From NCBI GenBank assembly GCA_030998225.1, contig JAPYXD010000704.1, forward strand, positions 15,004,001 through 15,068,000: 64,000 nt of DNA, written 5' to 3'. Below the pieces are notes generated by a model, which worked only from the letters and a program-made list of their open reading frames with translations, was not told the DNA's origin and did not search any database. The stretch comes from Diplolepis rosae (taxonomy: Eukaryota; Arthropoda; Insecta; Hymenoptera; Diplolepididae). This document shows positions 23,918-35,300 of this stretch, one piece after another (position 1 is the stretch's first letter; every line of letters begins with the position of its first letter). A program made the translations under genes and the position numbers.

Positions 23918-24201
23918 CTCGACACATAGTGATGTATAGGGGTACAGAATTATCTTCAGAAGAGCTGGAAGGTAGATCAACATATTATCAAGCAAATCGT
24001 GAAGACTACACAACACAAGATGATCATAATTTCATGTGTGGACAGTGTGGAAAAAAATATACAAGAATGCATAATTTGCGAAGACACCAAAGTCTCGAGT
24101 GTGAAAAAGTACCGAAATATTCTTGCGTTTTATGCCATAAAACGTTCTACAGACGTTACGTATTGAAAAATCACATTAATTCTAAACATCCTGGATACTA
24201 G
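23918..24201 (+). CDS. lola: lola alternative C-terminal exon, two zinc fingers (cassette 9)
   Basis: Exon of 94 residues after CTTTTTTTCAG (AG 23916-23917), phase 1, starting A-R-H-I-V-M. A polar, acidic lead of about 40 residues (SSEELEGRS) precedes finger 1 (C2HC): CGQCGKKYTRMHNLRRH, then LECE. Finger 2 (C2H2): CVLCHKTFYRRYVLKNH, then SKH. Stop TAG 24199-24201. It is the sister of the cassette at 17252 by the MHNLRRHQ helix. An apparent ATG-initiated extension upstream only reads through the acceptor. Confidence 0.84.
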
Positions 24202-24422
24202 CAAATTATCTTACGAGATGGTAGATTTAGAAGAGCATTTTACCAAGCATTAATTTAATGCTGAAATTTTGTATTTTAACTCATATATTTTCTATTATTG
24301 TATAACGAGGGTTTTTTTTTCAAATTCCCGGGTCTCACACATAGATGGCGTTAATATGCTTAATATTCCGATGGTGTTGCATGCTTCCAACCACCAGATG
24401 TCTCTAGTCCAAACTTCAAATG

Positions 24423-24772
24423 AAGGATCCTCTAGGGAAGGATGCGACGAACCCCGTGCCTAATACGGATTGGTCAAGCGAAATTTGTTGGAGAGTTCCG
24501 GTTAAGTGTTAAGCGGTTATGTTTTTGTTTAGTAATTTATAACAAATGTGAGTATATTCGTTTAATAAGTGTCTAATTATGATATATGCATCATAAATGA
24601 TACATTGTGATGCATATTATATACGGGAAAGTGTATTCGCTCCTAAAATTAACCTCAAAACGTACGCCTTTTGTTGTTGTTTTAGACGATCAAGAATGCG
24701 TATGACTTCACTTCCGATCTAATTGTCATGGTGGAGGGGGAACATTGTCGCATCCTTCCCTAGAGGATCCTT
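24423..24772. mobile_element. Non-autonomous element with ~25-bp inverted ends and 9-bp target duplication
   Basis: AGGATCCTCTAGGGAAGGAT at the left faces ATCCTTCCCTAGAGGATCCT at the right. ACTTCAAAT occurs directly outside each end (24413-24421 and 24773-24781), which looks like a 9-bp target-site duplication. The element is about 350 bp and non-coding. It sits just before a mariner remnant. Confidence 0.65.
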
Positions 24773-24779
24773 ACTTCAA

Positions 24780-25200
24780 ATCATTCGGCTGTTTATTACG
24801 TACTTGGCAGTCGTCTAAAGTAAGCGTTTCAAGTAATTGAAAAGAATTGGAAATGCGTGCAATAATCAAATATTTTTACCTGAAAGGTTTCAATACCACT
24901 AAAATCAAAAATAAGTTAAAGTTAACGTTGGGAGAATCTTCACCGTCAAATACAATGGTTAAACGATGAGCTTCGGATTTAATAAAAGGACAAACGAGCA
25001 TCAGTGATGGACCACGCAGTAAGTAAAGTAAAGTGACGCATCCTGAAATGATAAACAAATCTACAAAATCGTTATAGGTGACTGTAGAGTTAAGGTATGC
25101 AAGATAGCAGAGGCCCTAGACATCTCATCTGAAACAATGATGCCGATGACTCACTCCCTAATTAGTCATTTTCACTTGCATAAACAGCTAACTTCACTTC
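24780..25200 (+). pseudogene. Mariner-like transposase fragment
   Basis: Broken frames resemble the N-terminal part of mariner transposase: FYLKGFNTTKIKNKLK, then SISDGPRS and, after frame changes and stops, RVKVCKIAEALDISSETM, the helix-turn-helix region. The catalytic part is absent. The fragment abuts the fuller mariner that follows. Confidence 0.65.
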
Positions 25201-25220
25201 ATCTGACCCTGGAGGAATGA

Positions 25221-26725
25221 CGAGAGCAGGTCAATAAGTCCTTACAAAATATACCAGATGACGCTCAAAATATTGAAAGAAATATATTTCTAAAGGACGG
25301 CATCTCTTAAGATGGCATTATATTCTGTACTTTTCTCACAATTATCTCTTGATTGAAGTCGCCAACCCTTTGTTTTTATGAAACTAATAGATTCCTCGAA
25401 ATTGGAAGTATTAGTATATATTTGATTTATGGGGACTCGTGATTTTGTTCCAGAGTTTCGCCGATTTTGATGAGGAGTCCCATAAGACTACGTGTTAAAC
25501 TGACACTTTTTCGGTAGCGATTTTTTCGGAAATGAGATCATCAACCGTGGTATTTCTTTTTTCCAAATGAATCTAGCATATTTTATTAAGATAATCTTTA
25601 AGTTTCAAAGCCGCCAGTGATTTTTTTTATAAACGCCGAAGCCTCTTTAATGGACTAACGTCAAATATGTCTCGTAGTTCAATTTTTACAATCGATCAAA
25701 GCAAACAAGTCTTGTGAATCGAGTAAGATGGAGAAAAACGAATTTCGTGCAGTAATTGAAGACTTCTATATAAAAGGCAATACACCAGAAGAAATAAAGG
25801 CCGAGTTAGATGAAGTTCATGGCACCATCGTTTGAAACTGTATACAATTGGGTGACTGAGTTTAAACGCGATCGTACATCCACTTGTGATGAACCCCTTT
25901 CAGAATGTTCAGCTGAGACAGCGACGCCAGAAATCATCGAAAAAGTTCATGATATGATTTTAAACAATCGACGAATGAAAGTGTGGGAAATTGTTGAAGC
26001 CATGGGGATAGCACATGGCATGGTAATTACAATTTTCCATGAGAAGTTGTCTATGAAAAAGCTGTCTGCAAGATGAGTGCCATGTTTACTTGCCCTCGAG
26101 AATAAACGCAACCGTGTGACCGATTCGATGGCTGATTTAGCGCATTCTCGTCGCAATCTTAGTGAATTTCTGCGTCGGTACATCACTGTTTATGAAACTT
26201 GGATCCATTTTTACAAGCCTGAGACAAAGGAACAGTCGAAATAGTGGACAAGACGAAGCGAACCAGCCTTGAAGAGAGTGAAATCGACCGGCAAAGTGAT
26301 GGGAATGGTTTTTTGGGGTGTGAACGGAATCATCTTTATTGATTACTTTAAAAAAGGACGAACGATAAATGGAGAATATTATGCATTTTTATTGGCCCAG
26401 CGAAATTGCACGAATTAAAGTTCGAATTGTTGCTGCGCCCACCGTATTTGCCGGATTTAGACCTCAGTGACTCTTTCGTGTTTCCAAACATAAAAAAATG
26501 TCTTGCCAGAAAGAAATTTGAGTCTAACGAGGACGACATCATCGAAACAGAGACCTATTTTGAAGAACTTCCAAAATCCTATTTTTTAAACGACTTGGAA
26601 AGATTAGAAAATCGCTGGGCGAAGTGTATCAAGCTACATGGGGACTATGTTGGAAAATAAAAGTGAGTCAACTAGAAATGAAGTGATTTTTTGTGTTTTT
26701 GTAAGACTTTATTGACCTGCCCTTG
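25221..26725 (+). mobile_element. Inactivated mariner transposon
   Basis: Terminal inverted repeats GCAGGTCAATAAGTCCTTAC (left) and GTAAGACTTTATTGACCTGC (right) enclose a broken transposase that starts at ATG 25728 (MEKNEFRAVIEDFYIKGNTP) and ends KLHGDYVGK at 26658. The reading frame is split by frameshifts and stops. The first catalytic region reads VYETW where the family has VDETW, so the first Asp is lost. Near 26395-26410 the frame jumps from YYAFLLAQ to KLHELKFEL, removing the segment that normally holds the second Asp; PDLDLSDSF keeps the third. It cannot be active. Apparent small frames within it are fragments of this gene. Confidence 0.85.
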
Positions 26726-26740
26726 TACTTTTAATAAAAA

Positions 26741-26975
26741 TGTATAAGAAGGGATCTTAATTTTCAATTCCTGCAATGAAGAAGCATTTATCGAAAAAAT
26801 GTTATTTTGGTAAATACGTTTTATTATCTAAAAGTAATGAAATTGATTAATAAAATTATTAAAATAGAAAAATTAGTCAAATTTATTAATTCGTTTGATT
26901 TATTTTACATATAACATTTTTTCGATGAATACTTCTTTAGTGCAGAAATTGAAAAATATGATCCCTTTCTATACA
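26741..26975. repeat. Palindromic MITE
   Basis: Arms of about 65 bases (26741-26806 and 26911-26975) are imperfect reverse complements: AGGGATCTTAATTTTCAATT faces AATTGAAAAATATGATCCCT. It lies directly beside the right end of the mariner. Confidence 0.75.
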
Positions 26976-27229
26976 ATTTAAATTGGAGCAATACTTTCAG
27001 TGTTTGGCGGAGTGAAGTTAGCTGTTTATGAAGTGGAAATGCCTAATTGCGCATGCGTTGAGGCAGCGCGGTTTTGTAAAGGGCGACAATTTATCCTTGT
27101 TTATATTCAGTAGAAATAATTATTTAAAAATAGTACATTGTGATACAAGTGCTAAAAGGCGTATTTTTGATGTAGATTGTGAATTTGGTAGGGCAAGACG
27201 GACTTTTTTCTTCATACTTTTTTAAAAAG

Positions 27230-27375
27230 TGTCACTTGTAGCATACTTTTCAGTACGAAAAGGTCTTTTTGTTCGAAATTTGCAGTCGACCGTCAATCGA
27301 AAGACCCGGGCTCGAATCCCGGCACAGTCTAAAGCGTCTTTCTTTCCACAGAAAGATTTCAAGTTCTTTGAAATT
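27230..27375. repeat. Half copy of the MITE with a tRNA T-arm-like core
   Basis: Carries CCCGGGCTCGAATCCCGGCA and TTTCCACAGAAAGATTTCAA, matching the loop and right arm of the palindrome at 12022-12143. The left arm is missing. Open frames on both strands here are chance. Confidence 0.6.
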
Positions 27376-27615
27376 AATATTTGTATTGAATGTGAAAAAT
27401 GTTTAATTTTTGCTATGAAAAAGCTTTGCGCAAGATGCTTTTGGCCATGACAACTTAACATGCTTTTCTTGCAGGTTTAATTCTTGCTTTCCTAGTACAA
27501 AATTGATGCCTCTTAAACAAGAATCCCTTCATGCTCAAAAAGTAAAACATTACATGCTTTTAGAGCATTTTTGCTGTGCGAGAATAGTTCGAACTTTTCT
27601 TGCATGGATTTTTAG

Positions 27616-27776
27616 TTCGCTGAATACCAAAAGTTAACTGAGTCGGTGTCGTTTTGCGTGCGGAAAGTTGATTTTCTCGCACTAGTGTGGTAAAATTTTA
27701 AGTGTGCGGAAAATCAACTTTTCGCACGGAAAACGACACCGACAAGACTAACTTTCGGTGTACGGCGGACAAAAAA
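27616..27776. repeat. Single palindromic GTGCGGAAAG MITE
   Basis: A complete single unit of the family amplified at 4320-5960: CAAAAGTTAACTGAGTCGGT at the left faces CGACAAGACTAACTTTCGGT at the right, with TTTGCGTGCGGAAAGTTGAT inside. The surrounding bases (27777-28070) are featureless. Confidence 0.75.
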
Positions 27777-28069
27777 ATAATAAACTTTTGTTTTAGGAAT
27801 CTGTTTGGAAAATATGATCGAAAGCAACCTTCAATTTTTTAGTAAATGATTAGTGTAAGAGCATGCACATAATTTATGTGTTTTTCAGATTAATACATAT
27901 ATTTTCACTGTGTTGTATGTTTCGTGCTTGCTATAAAAATAATCTTATAGCATGTTTCTCTGATTGAAATTTGCAATTCAAAGTTATTGCTGAATTTGAA
28001 TATGTTTATTATAAAAAATGATTTAAACGTTAACATATCTTTAAAGATCATCAAATAATACATTGCTAA

Positions 28070-28390
28070 TGCTGTGCGTTGATCGATTTGAATCGGTTTC
28101 TTTTCGAACCAACAGAGGTGAGATCAAGTCGGAAAAAATCTGATTCGAACTGAGTGATTTGAAAATTGTACGAATCGACTTTCAACGAGCTTAGTTTTTT
28201 CAAAAAATCGAATCAATCTAGCTAAATGTATATTTTTTCGTTAGAGATGTGCATTGTTCGATTCGAATTGGTTTTTTTTCGAATTAACGCATGTGAGATC
28301 ATGTCAAAAAAATCGAATTCGAAAGTCTTTTAAATCAACCTTTAACGCGCTTCGAACTGAAAATTTTAAGTTTCTAACTTCGAATTATTA
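28070..28390. repeat. Tandem pair of ATTGTTCGATTCGAAT repeats
   Basis: GCGTTGATCGATTTGAATCG at 28077 and GCATTGTTCGATTCGAATTG near 28252 begin two similar units that share GAGATCAAGTCGGAAAAAAT-like sequence. A related copy is at 42885-43215. Confidence 0.55.
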
Positions 28391-28642
28391 AATTTAGAAA
28401 ATAAAAATTTACACCAAACATGTATTTTTTAAATTTAATAATTTAAAATAAAATCCTTAGTTCTTAATTACTCTCAATAAATAAAATTCAAATTTCAAGT
28501 TACAGAGTTTTGATTAATTTTTTCCCATGAAACTATCAGACATTAGAATATATTACATGTTTTATTGCTTACACACATTTTATATAACTACATACCATTT
28601 ATTACATTCGATTTTAATATTAAAAAAATTTCATTTTCGCAG

Positions 28643-28993
28643 ATATGGATTTGGACCCCTTAATGTTTAACATTGTTCATTGTTATGGCAACCACTTTCT
28701 TCATAAGTTCAAACAAGTTTATTCGAGAAGTAAAAAAAACCGCAGGTAGGTTTTATTCTTACCCTTTTCTTATTATATTGGGACAATTGTCTTAAAAATT
28801 GGTCTTTTTCAGAAGAGTACGAGGACGCTGCAGGGTTTGCTACAATTATTTGAAATCAATTACAACAGCGGAACAGGCAAATAATAAAGCTACGAGAGTT
28901 TCTACAGTCTGCATAACATGTCCTGATAGGCCATACCTTTGTGTGAATTGTTTTGACACTTACCATCAGCGTATTTTACATATATATCAGTAA
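28643..28993 (+). CDS. Two-exon cassette with a piggyBac-type zinc-ribbon C-terminus
   Basis: Exon 1 is 28643-28745 (acceptor TTTTCGCAG, phase-1 entry, D-M-D-L-D-P-L-M), with a GTAGGT donor. Exon 2 is 28813-28993, ending in TAA. Together they give 94 residues. Exon 1 has a HxYGNHFLHKF-like helix. Exon 2 has RVRGRCRVCYNY, then TRVSTVCITCPDRPYLC, VNCFDTYH. This Cys pattern (CxxC, CxxC, CxxCF, then H) matches the small zinc ribbon found at the C-terminus of piggyBac-type transposases (Tnp_zf-ribbon_2). No DDE domain is nearby, so this is not an intact transposase. The phase-1 entry and own stop fit a lola cassette made from a captured transposase tail. It could instead be the end of an unrelated gene. 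Confidence 0.6.
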
Positions 28994-29361
28994 AATTCCA
29001 CCACTACAATTTATGTTAATAAATTATCAAAATGAGTAATTTTTGTTGTAGATTTTAGAGACTTGATACAAGTATTATTACAAAAGTAAAGTTGAGCTTT
29101 ATTTACATTAATATACGAATTACAATATTTTGTATAAACTAAATATGAACTTGTTTAATAAATATAATAAAACAAGTGAGTTTCTTCGACTTTTGGCTGT
29201 TTTTTTTATCCAAGTATGGAATGGATATTTTTCAAACTCTAACATCTATTTCTGATTGAAGGGATTTACAGGTTAGGCTAAGTTTTTTTTTATATTTAAA
29301 ATGAAAAAACATGCTTTACCTACATTTTTTTGAATACATAAAAAATTTTTGTTTATTTCAG

Positions 29362-32300
29362 GAAAAATCCGTGTTGTTCCTGCAGCTTCAATTTTATTGA
29401 ATCCTGTCAATTTTGGTAAAACTGCCAAAAATAAAACAACTGTTGCTGAAAGTAAGTTGAATTGGACAATTTTCATTTGTTTTTTGTACTTATTATCAAA
29501 TTAAATTATTCATTTTTTATTTATAATTTTGTAGGTGAGCCTGGACCTTCGGCTCTCAATAACTTACCTGAAGTTGAATTAATACCGAGTGCTCGTGGAA
29601 ATAACGAACTTCATCCTCAAGTCTTAATAAAAGTCGATGGAGAAGATAATGAAGATTCTCAAAGTATGTTCTCAATTTTCTTAGTTCTATTAAAACTTCA
29701 ATTATTCAATTTTACAAATTTACGGGACATTTTAATCATACATTTTTGTCTAGTTGATAAGTTTGTTTTGTAATGATTTATTGTTAGGAGTTTAGACTAA
29801 TTATTAATTATTAATTTACTTACTTTTCAGCCCATATGTCTTTGGAAAATCGGAAGGAAGTTTATGTGCCACAGTCAAGTATGGAAGGTAAGCTCTTATC
29901 AAGCTGAGAGTAAAAGAATTATAGAATTATAAATATTTATTTAATGTAATTTTTCGTTCTCATGATTTTTTTCTGAATAGTTTTAATAATCATTTCAGAA
30001 TATTTCAAAAAGATAGTTCGTCCATTCACCGTCATTCAGCTCGATGAACAAAATTTAAACAATAGATTGGGGATATCAGAAAAAATTCAACAACTTCAAC
30101 CAATACAATCACTGCAACCAATGCAGCCACAAGCGCTGGATGATAATGAATTTGCAATTCTCCCACACTATCTTCCTATGAATGATATCGAGAGCATCAA
30201 CCATTTCGAAATGCTAATTGCTTCTGATGCAGGAGCTATCTTACAATTCGTGAGTAGAACTTTATATTGTTATTAAATGAAAGTTTAACCAATCAGCGAT
30301 ATCCCTGCTGGAAGTAAAATGATAGAAATCATATCCTTCTAAATCATTTTGAATCGTTATTCTAGAAAAATATAGAGATAATTTATCGAAATCTATCTTA
30401 TTTTCATTCTAAATTCACATCTATCTTTTCTAATAACTACTTTTCTATCCATTCCAATCCTTAATATATCATTCTTTATCTTTTTCTATCTCTTTTTCAT
30501 TCTAAATTCACATCTATCTCTTCTAGTAACTACTTTTCTATCCATTCCAATCCTTAATATATCATTCTTTATATTTTTCTATCTCTTTTTAAATATAAAT
30601 TCACATTTATATTTTCTAATAACTACTTTTCTATCCATTTCAATCCTTAATATATCATTCTTTATCTTTTTCTATCTCTTTTTGAATATAAATTCACATC
30701 TATCTTTTCCAATACTTACTTTTCTATCCATTCCAATCCTTAATATATCATTCTTTATCTTTTTCTATCTCTTTTTCAATATAAATTCACATCTATCTTT
30801 TCTAATAACTACTTTTCTAGCCATTCCAATCCTTAATATATCATTCATTATCTTTTCCTATCTCTTTTTCACTATAAATTCACATCTATCTTTTTTAATC
30901 TCCCGTTTTCTATATCATTCTATCCTTTATCTATTCACGTGGATCTTTTTCTATCTCCTTTTCAATATAAATTCACAACTATCTTTTCTAATAACTACTT
31001 TTCTATCCATTTCAATCCTTAATATATCATTCTTTATCTTTTTCTATCTCTTTTTGAATATAAATTCACATCTATCTTTTCCAATACTTACTTTTCTATC
31101 CATTCCAATCCTTAATATATCATTCTTTATCTTTTTCTATCTCTTTTTCAATATAAATTCACATCTATCTTTTCTAATAACTACTTTTCTAGCCATTCCA
31201 ATCCTTAATATATCATTCATTATCTTTTCCTATCTCTTTTTCACTATAAATTCACATCTATCTTTTTTAATCTCCCGTTTTCTATATCATTCTATCCTTT
31301 ATCTATTCACGTGGATCTTTTTCTATCTCCTTTTCAATATAAATTCACAACTATCTTTTCTAATAACTACTTTTCTAGCCATTTCAATCCTTAATATATC
31401 ATTCATTATCTTTTTCTATCTCTTTTTCAATATAAATTCACATCTATCTTTTCTAATAACTACTTTTCTATCCATTCCAATCCTTTATCTATCATTCTTT
31501 ATCTTTTTCTATCTCTTTTTCAATATAAATTCACAACTATCTTTTCTAATAACTACTTTTCTAGCCATTTCAATCCTTAATATATCATTCATTATCTTTT
31601 TCTATCTATTTTTCAATATAAATTCACATCTATCTTTTCTAATAACTACTTTTCTATCCATTCCAATCCTTTATCTATCATTCTTTATCTTTTTCTATCT
31701 CTTTTTCAATATAAATTCACATCTATCTTTTCTAATAACTACTTTTCTATCCATTCCAATCCTTCATCAATCCTCCTTGATCTTTTTCTTTCTCTTAGTC
31801 AATATAAATTCACGTCTATTTTTTTTAATCTCCCCTTTTCTATCTCATTCTATCCTTTATTTATCATTCTTTATCTTTTTTTATCTCTTTTTCAATATAA
31901 ATTCACATCTATCTTTTCCAATACTTACTTTTTTTTTTTTTTTTTTGTGAGGAGGAAAAATGGCGAAATCTTTTATAGACGTTGTACAAGACTCTCCTAG
32001 GACGGGTCTCGGCATACCTGTTAAAACCAAAAAACCCCCTCTCACGAACCAATACACCGCCCGTGGAACCGCCTTTCGGCTTTAAACTTCGCGGGCAGTT
32101 GGTTCCAGCTTAAAGTCGCGTACGACTCTTCCGTCGTCCGTTCGCCCGGGACTCCCATCCTCCAATATTTACTTTACTATCCATTACAATCCTTCATCAA
32201 TCCTCATTAATCTTTTTCATTCTCTTAGTCAATCTAAATTCACGTCTATCTTTTTTAATCTCCCCTTGTCTATCTCATTCTATCCTTTATCTATTCACGT

Positions 32301-35300
32301 GGATCTTTTTCTATCTCTTTTTCAATATAAATTCACAACTATCTTTTCTAATAACTACTTTTGTATCCATTCCAATCCTTAATATATCATTCTTTATCTT
32401 TTTCTATCTCTTTTTGAATATAAATTCACATTTATATTTTCTAATAACTACTTTTCTATCCATTCCAATCCTTAATATATCATTCTTTATCTTTTTCTAT
32501 CTCTTTTTCATTTTAAATTCACATCTATCTCTTCTAATAACTACTTTTCTATTCATTACAATCCTTTATCTATCATTCTTTATCTTTTTCTATCTCTTTT
32601 TCAATATAAATTCACATCTATCTTTTCCAATACTTACTTTTCTATCCATTCCAATCCTTAATATATCATTCTTTATCTTTTTCTATCTCTTTTTCAATAT
32701 AAATTCACATCTATCTTTTCTAATAACTACTTTTCTAGCCATTCCAATCCTTTATCTATCATTCTTTATCTTTTTCTATCTCTTTTTCAATATAAATTCA
32801 CAACTATCTCTTCTAATAACTACTTTTCAAGCCATTTCAATCCTTAATATATCATTCTTTATCTTTTTCTATCTCTTTTTCAATATAAATTCACATCTAT
32901 CTTTTCTAATAACTACTTTTCTATCCATTCCAATCCTTCATCAATCCTCCTTGATCTTTTTCTTTCTCTTAGTCAATATAAATTCACGCCTATTTTTTTT
33001 AATCTCCCCTTTTCTATCTCATTCTATCCTTTATCAATCATTCTTTATCTTTTTCTATTTCTTTTTCAATATAAATTCACACGTATCTTTTCCAATACTT
33101 ACTTTACTATCCATTACAATCCTTCATCAATCCTCCTTAATCTTTTTCTTTCTCTTAGTCAATCTAAATTTACGTCTATCTTTTTTAATCTCCACTTTTC
33201 CATCTCATTCTATCCTTTATCTATTCACGTGAATCTTTTTCTATCTCTTCGTCAATCAAAATTCACGTTTATCTTTTTTAGTCTTCCTTTTTCTATTCCA
33301 TTCTAACCTTCATCTATCAACGTTTATCCTTTTCTATCTTCATTCCAATCTAGTCGATGCCTGTCTCTCCCTATTACAAATTTTAAGTTCTCTTTCAATC
33401 TCTCATTATCTTTTTTATAAGGGTGATTATATTTTATGGCCAATGAAGTAGCAGTCTTCCCTTATCTAAAATGGACACAATACTTTTTAGAATTGCACTC
33501 TTCATTTCGTGGTAAGAATAGATACTAAGGGATTTAGAGAGAGATTAAAATTTGTACTATGGGGAGACAAATGAGGGATAGAAAAAGATACAAGTAGTTG
33601 ATCACGAAAGATAGAGAAAAAGATAGATACTACTTCAGTCAGCGGATAGACTCAGGGATAGGAAAAAATAGATATTACCAGACCTAGGGATAGAAAAAGA
33701 TAGAGTTTTGGGGATGCAAAGTGATGGGTTTGTAGAGATGGAAATGTTCTATCTTTTCCAGTCCCCCAGTTCCTATCTTTTTTAATTTGTTTACTTCCAG
33801 CAGGGATGGAACAGCTAGTCCAAATTTAGTTTATTGAAGAACAAATATTTTCAACAATTTTCTTAAGAATTGCATTTTAAGCAGTAAATTAAATTCCACT
33901 TTTTAAATTTAACTGGGAATTCAAACTGAAAATAATAATTTTTACCGATTTTCAATATGGGATTAATATATACAATTAAAATAGTAGATTGTATTGACCC
34001 TTGATTTAATTCATAATACTTGGTACGTTTGCATTGGCTTTAGGGTCCATAAATGAAAAGGTGACAGCATCTTTTTTGTATTTTCTAGATTTTAATAAAT
34101 ATCACTGATGAGGGCTTCGATCAGAGCCGAAACGTCTGATTAAATAGACCTTTTCATTTATGGACCCTAAAGCCAATGCAAACGTACCAAGTATTATGAA
34201 TATATACAATTTTGATTCTGTGACCATAGACTTTTTTCTTTGACAACGCAAGAAAAGCTGTCGCAATAACAGTTCCTCAATTTTTTTGTGATTCTAGAAT
34301 TAAACATTTTTCAAAAATATTCTCAGTACAAAATTCTGGATTAAACTAAAAATAGTATATTGTGCAACCAGGAAAAAAAGGTTAATTTTGCGAGTGCGAA
34401 GTTTAATGCCCGAGCAAAGCGAGAGCAACAATCACACTAGTAAAACAAATTTTTTTTCCATTGGGGGGTCAAAAAATGGATTTGTTTTCCCCTTAGAGGA
34501 CAATAAAATGTACTTTATTACCCGCTAGAAAAAAAGTGGATTTTTCTACTAGATGGTCATAAAGTAAATTTTACTGCTCCCTGCGGGGAAAAACATCCAC
34601 ATTTTTACCCCCCCCCCCCCCCAATAGAAAAAAAAATCGTGCGCGCCAGGGCCCCAAAATCGAATTTCCCGCCCGGGTATCAAAGAAAAACATTAATTTT
34701 ACTCGTGTGATTAATAAATAAAATCTCACACTTGCAAAATAAACTTTTATATATTATATAATTATATATTATAATTATTTATTATTATATATTATATTTA
34801 TATATATTTTATATATTATTTATTGTCCTGCAAGGGGCAATAAAATGGACCTTATAACCCCGTAGTAGAAAAAAAACCTTTTTTACCCTCAATTCAATAC
34901 GGACGCTGATGATAAACTTCATCTCTTATTATAATTTGCTAAGCTTGAAAATGCTCAAAAGATCGAACAATTTTATATTTTCAGAGAAGAATGCTGACAC
35001 AAACTGGTGGTCGTACAGTAAAAGATAATATCCAGAGGGCTTTGAAAAAACTATTCACAAATGCCTGTGCTATGCAATGTTCTTGGAAAGGTCGAAAAAA
35101 TAACTTTAAGGTGTCCGATTTGGGTTTCGTGCAAATTATGAAAGGTAAGTTTACAAAAATAAATATGTTTTATTTAAGATAATTGTCTGATTAAATCGAC
35201 CTTATCATTTTTGGATCCTGAAGCCAATTTTTCCCAACAACATACCATATTATTTAAAAAATTAAAAGTTATTTTTAGTTAAGTGTAAAAAATATATATA

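Noticed and set aside
25810..26660. Functional mariner transposase
   Set aside because: Frameshifts, stops, loss of the first catalytic Asp (VYETW) and a deletion covering the second Asp region make it inactive.
30682..33232. Two long open frames (422 and 272 residues) of repeating Phe/Ile/Leu/Ser
   Set aside because: They arise from a tandem satellite of about 93 bp, a multiple of three, so a chance open frame repeats unchanged. There is no plausible domain, and the region is intronic.
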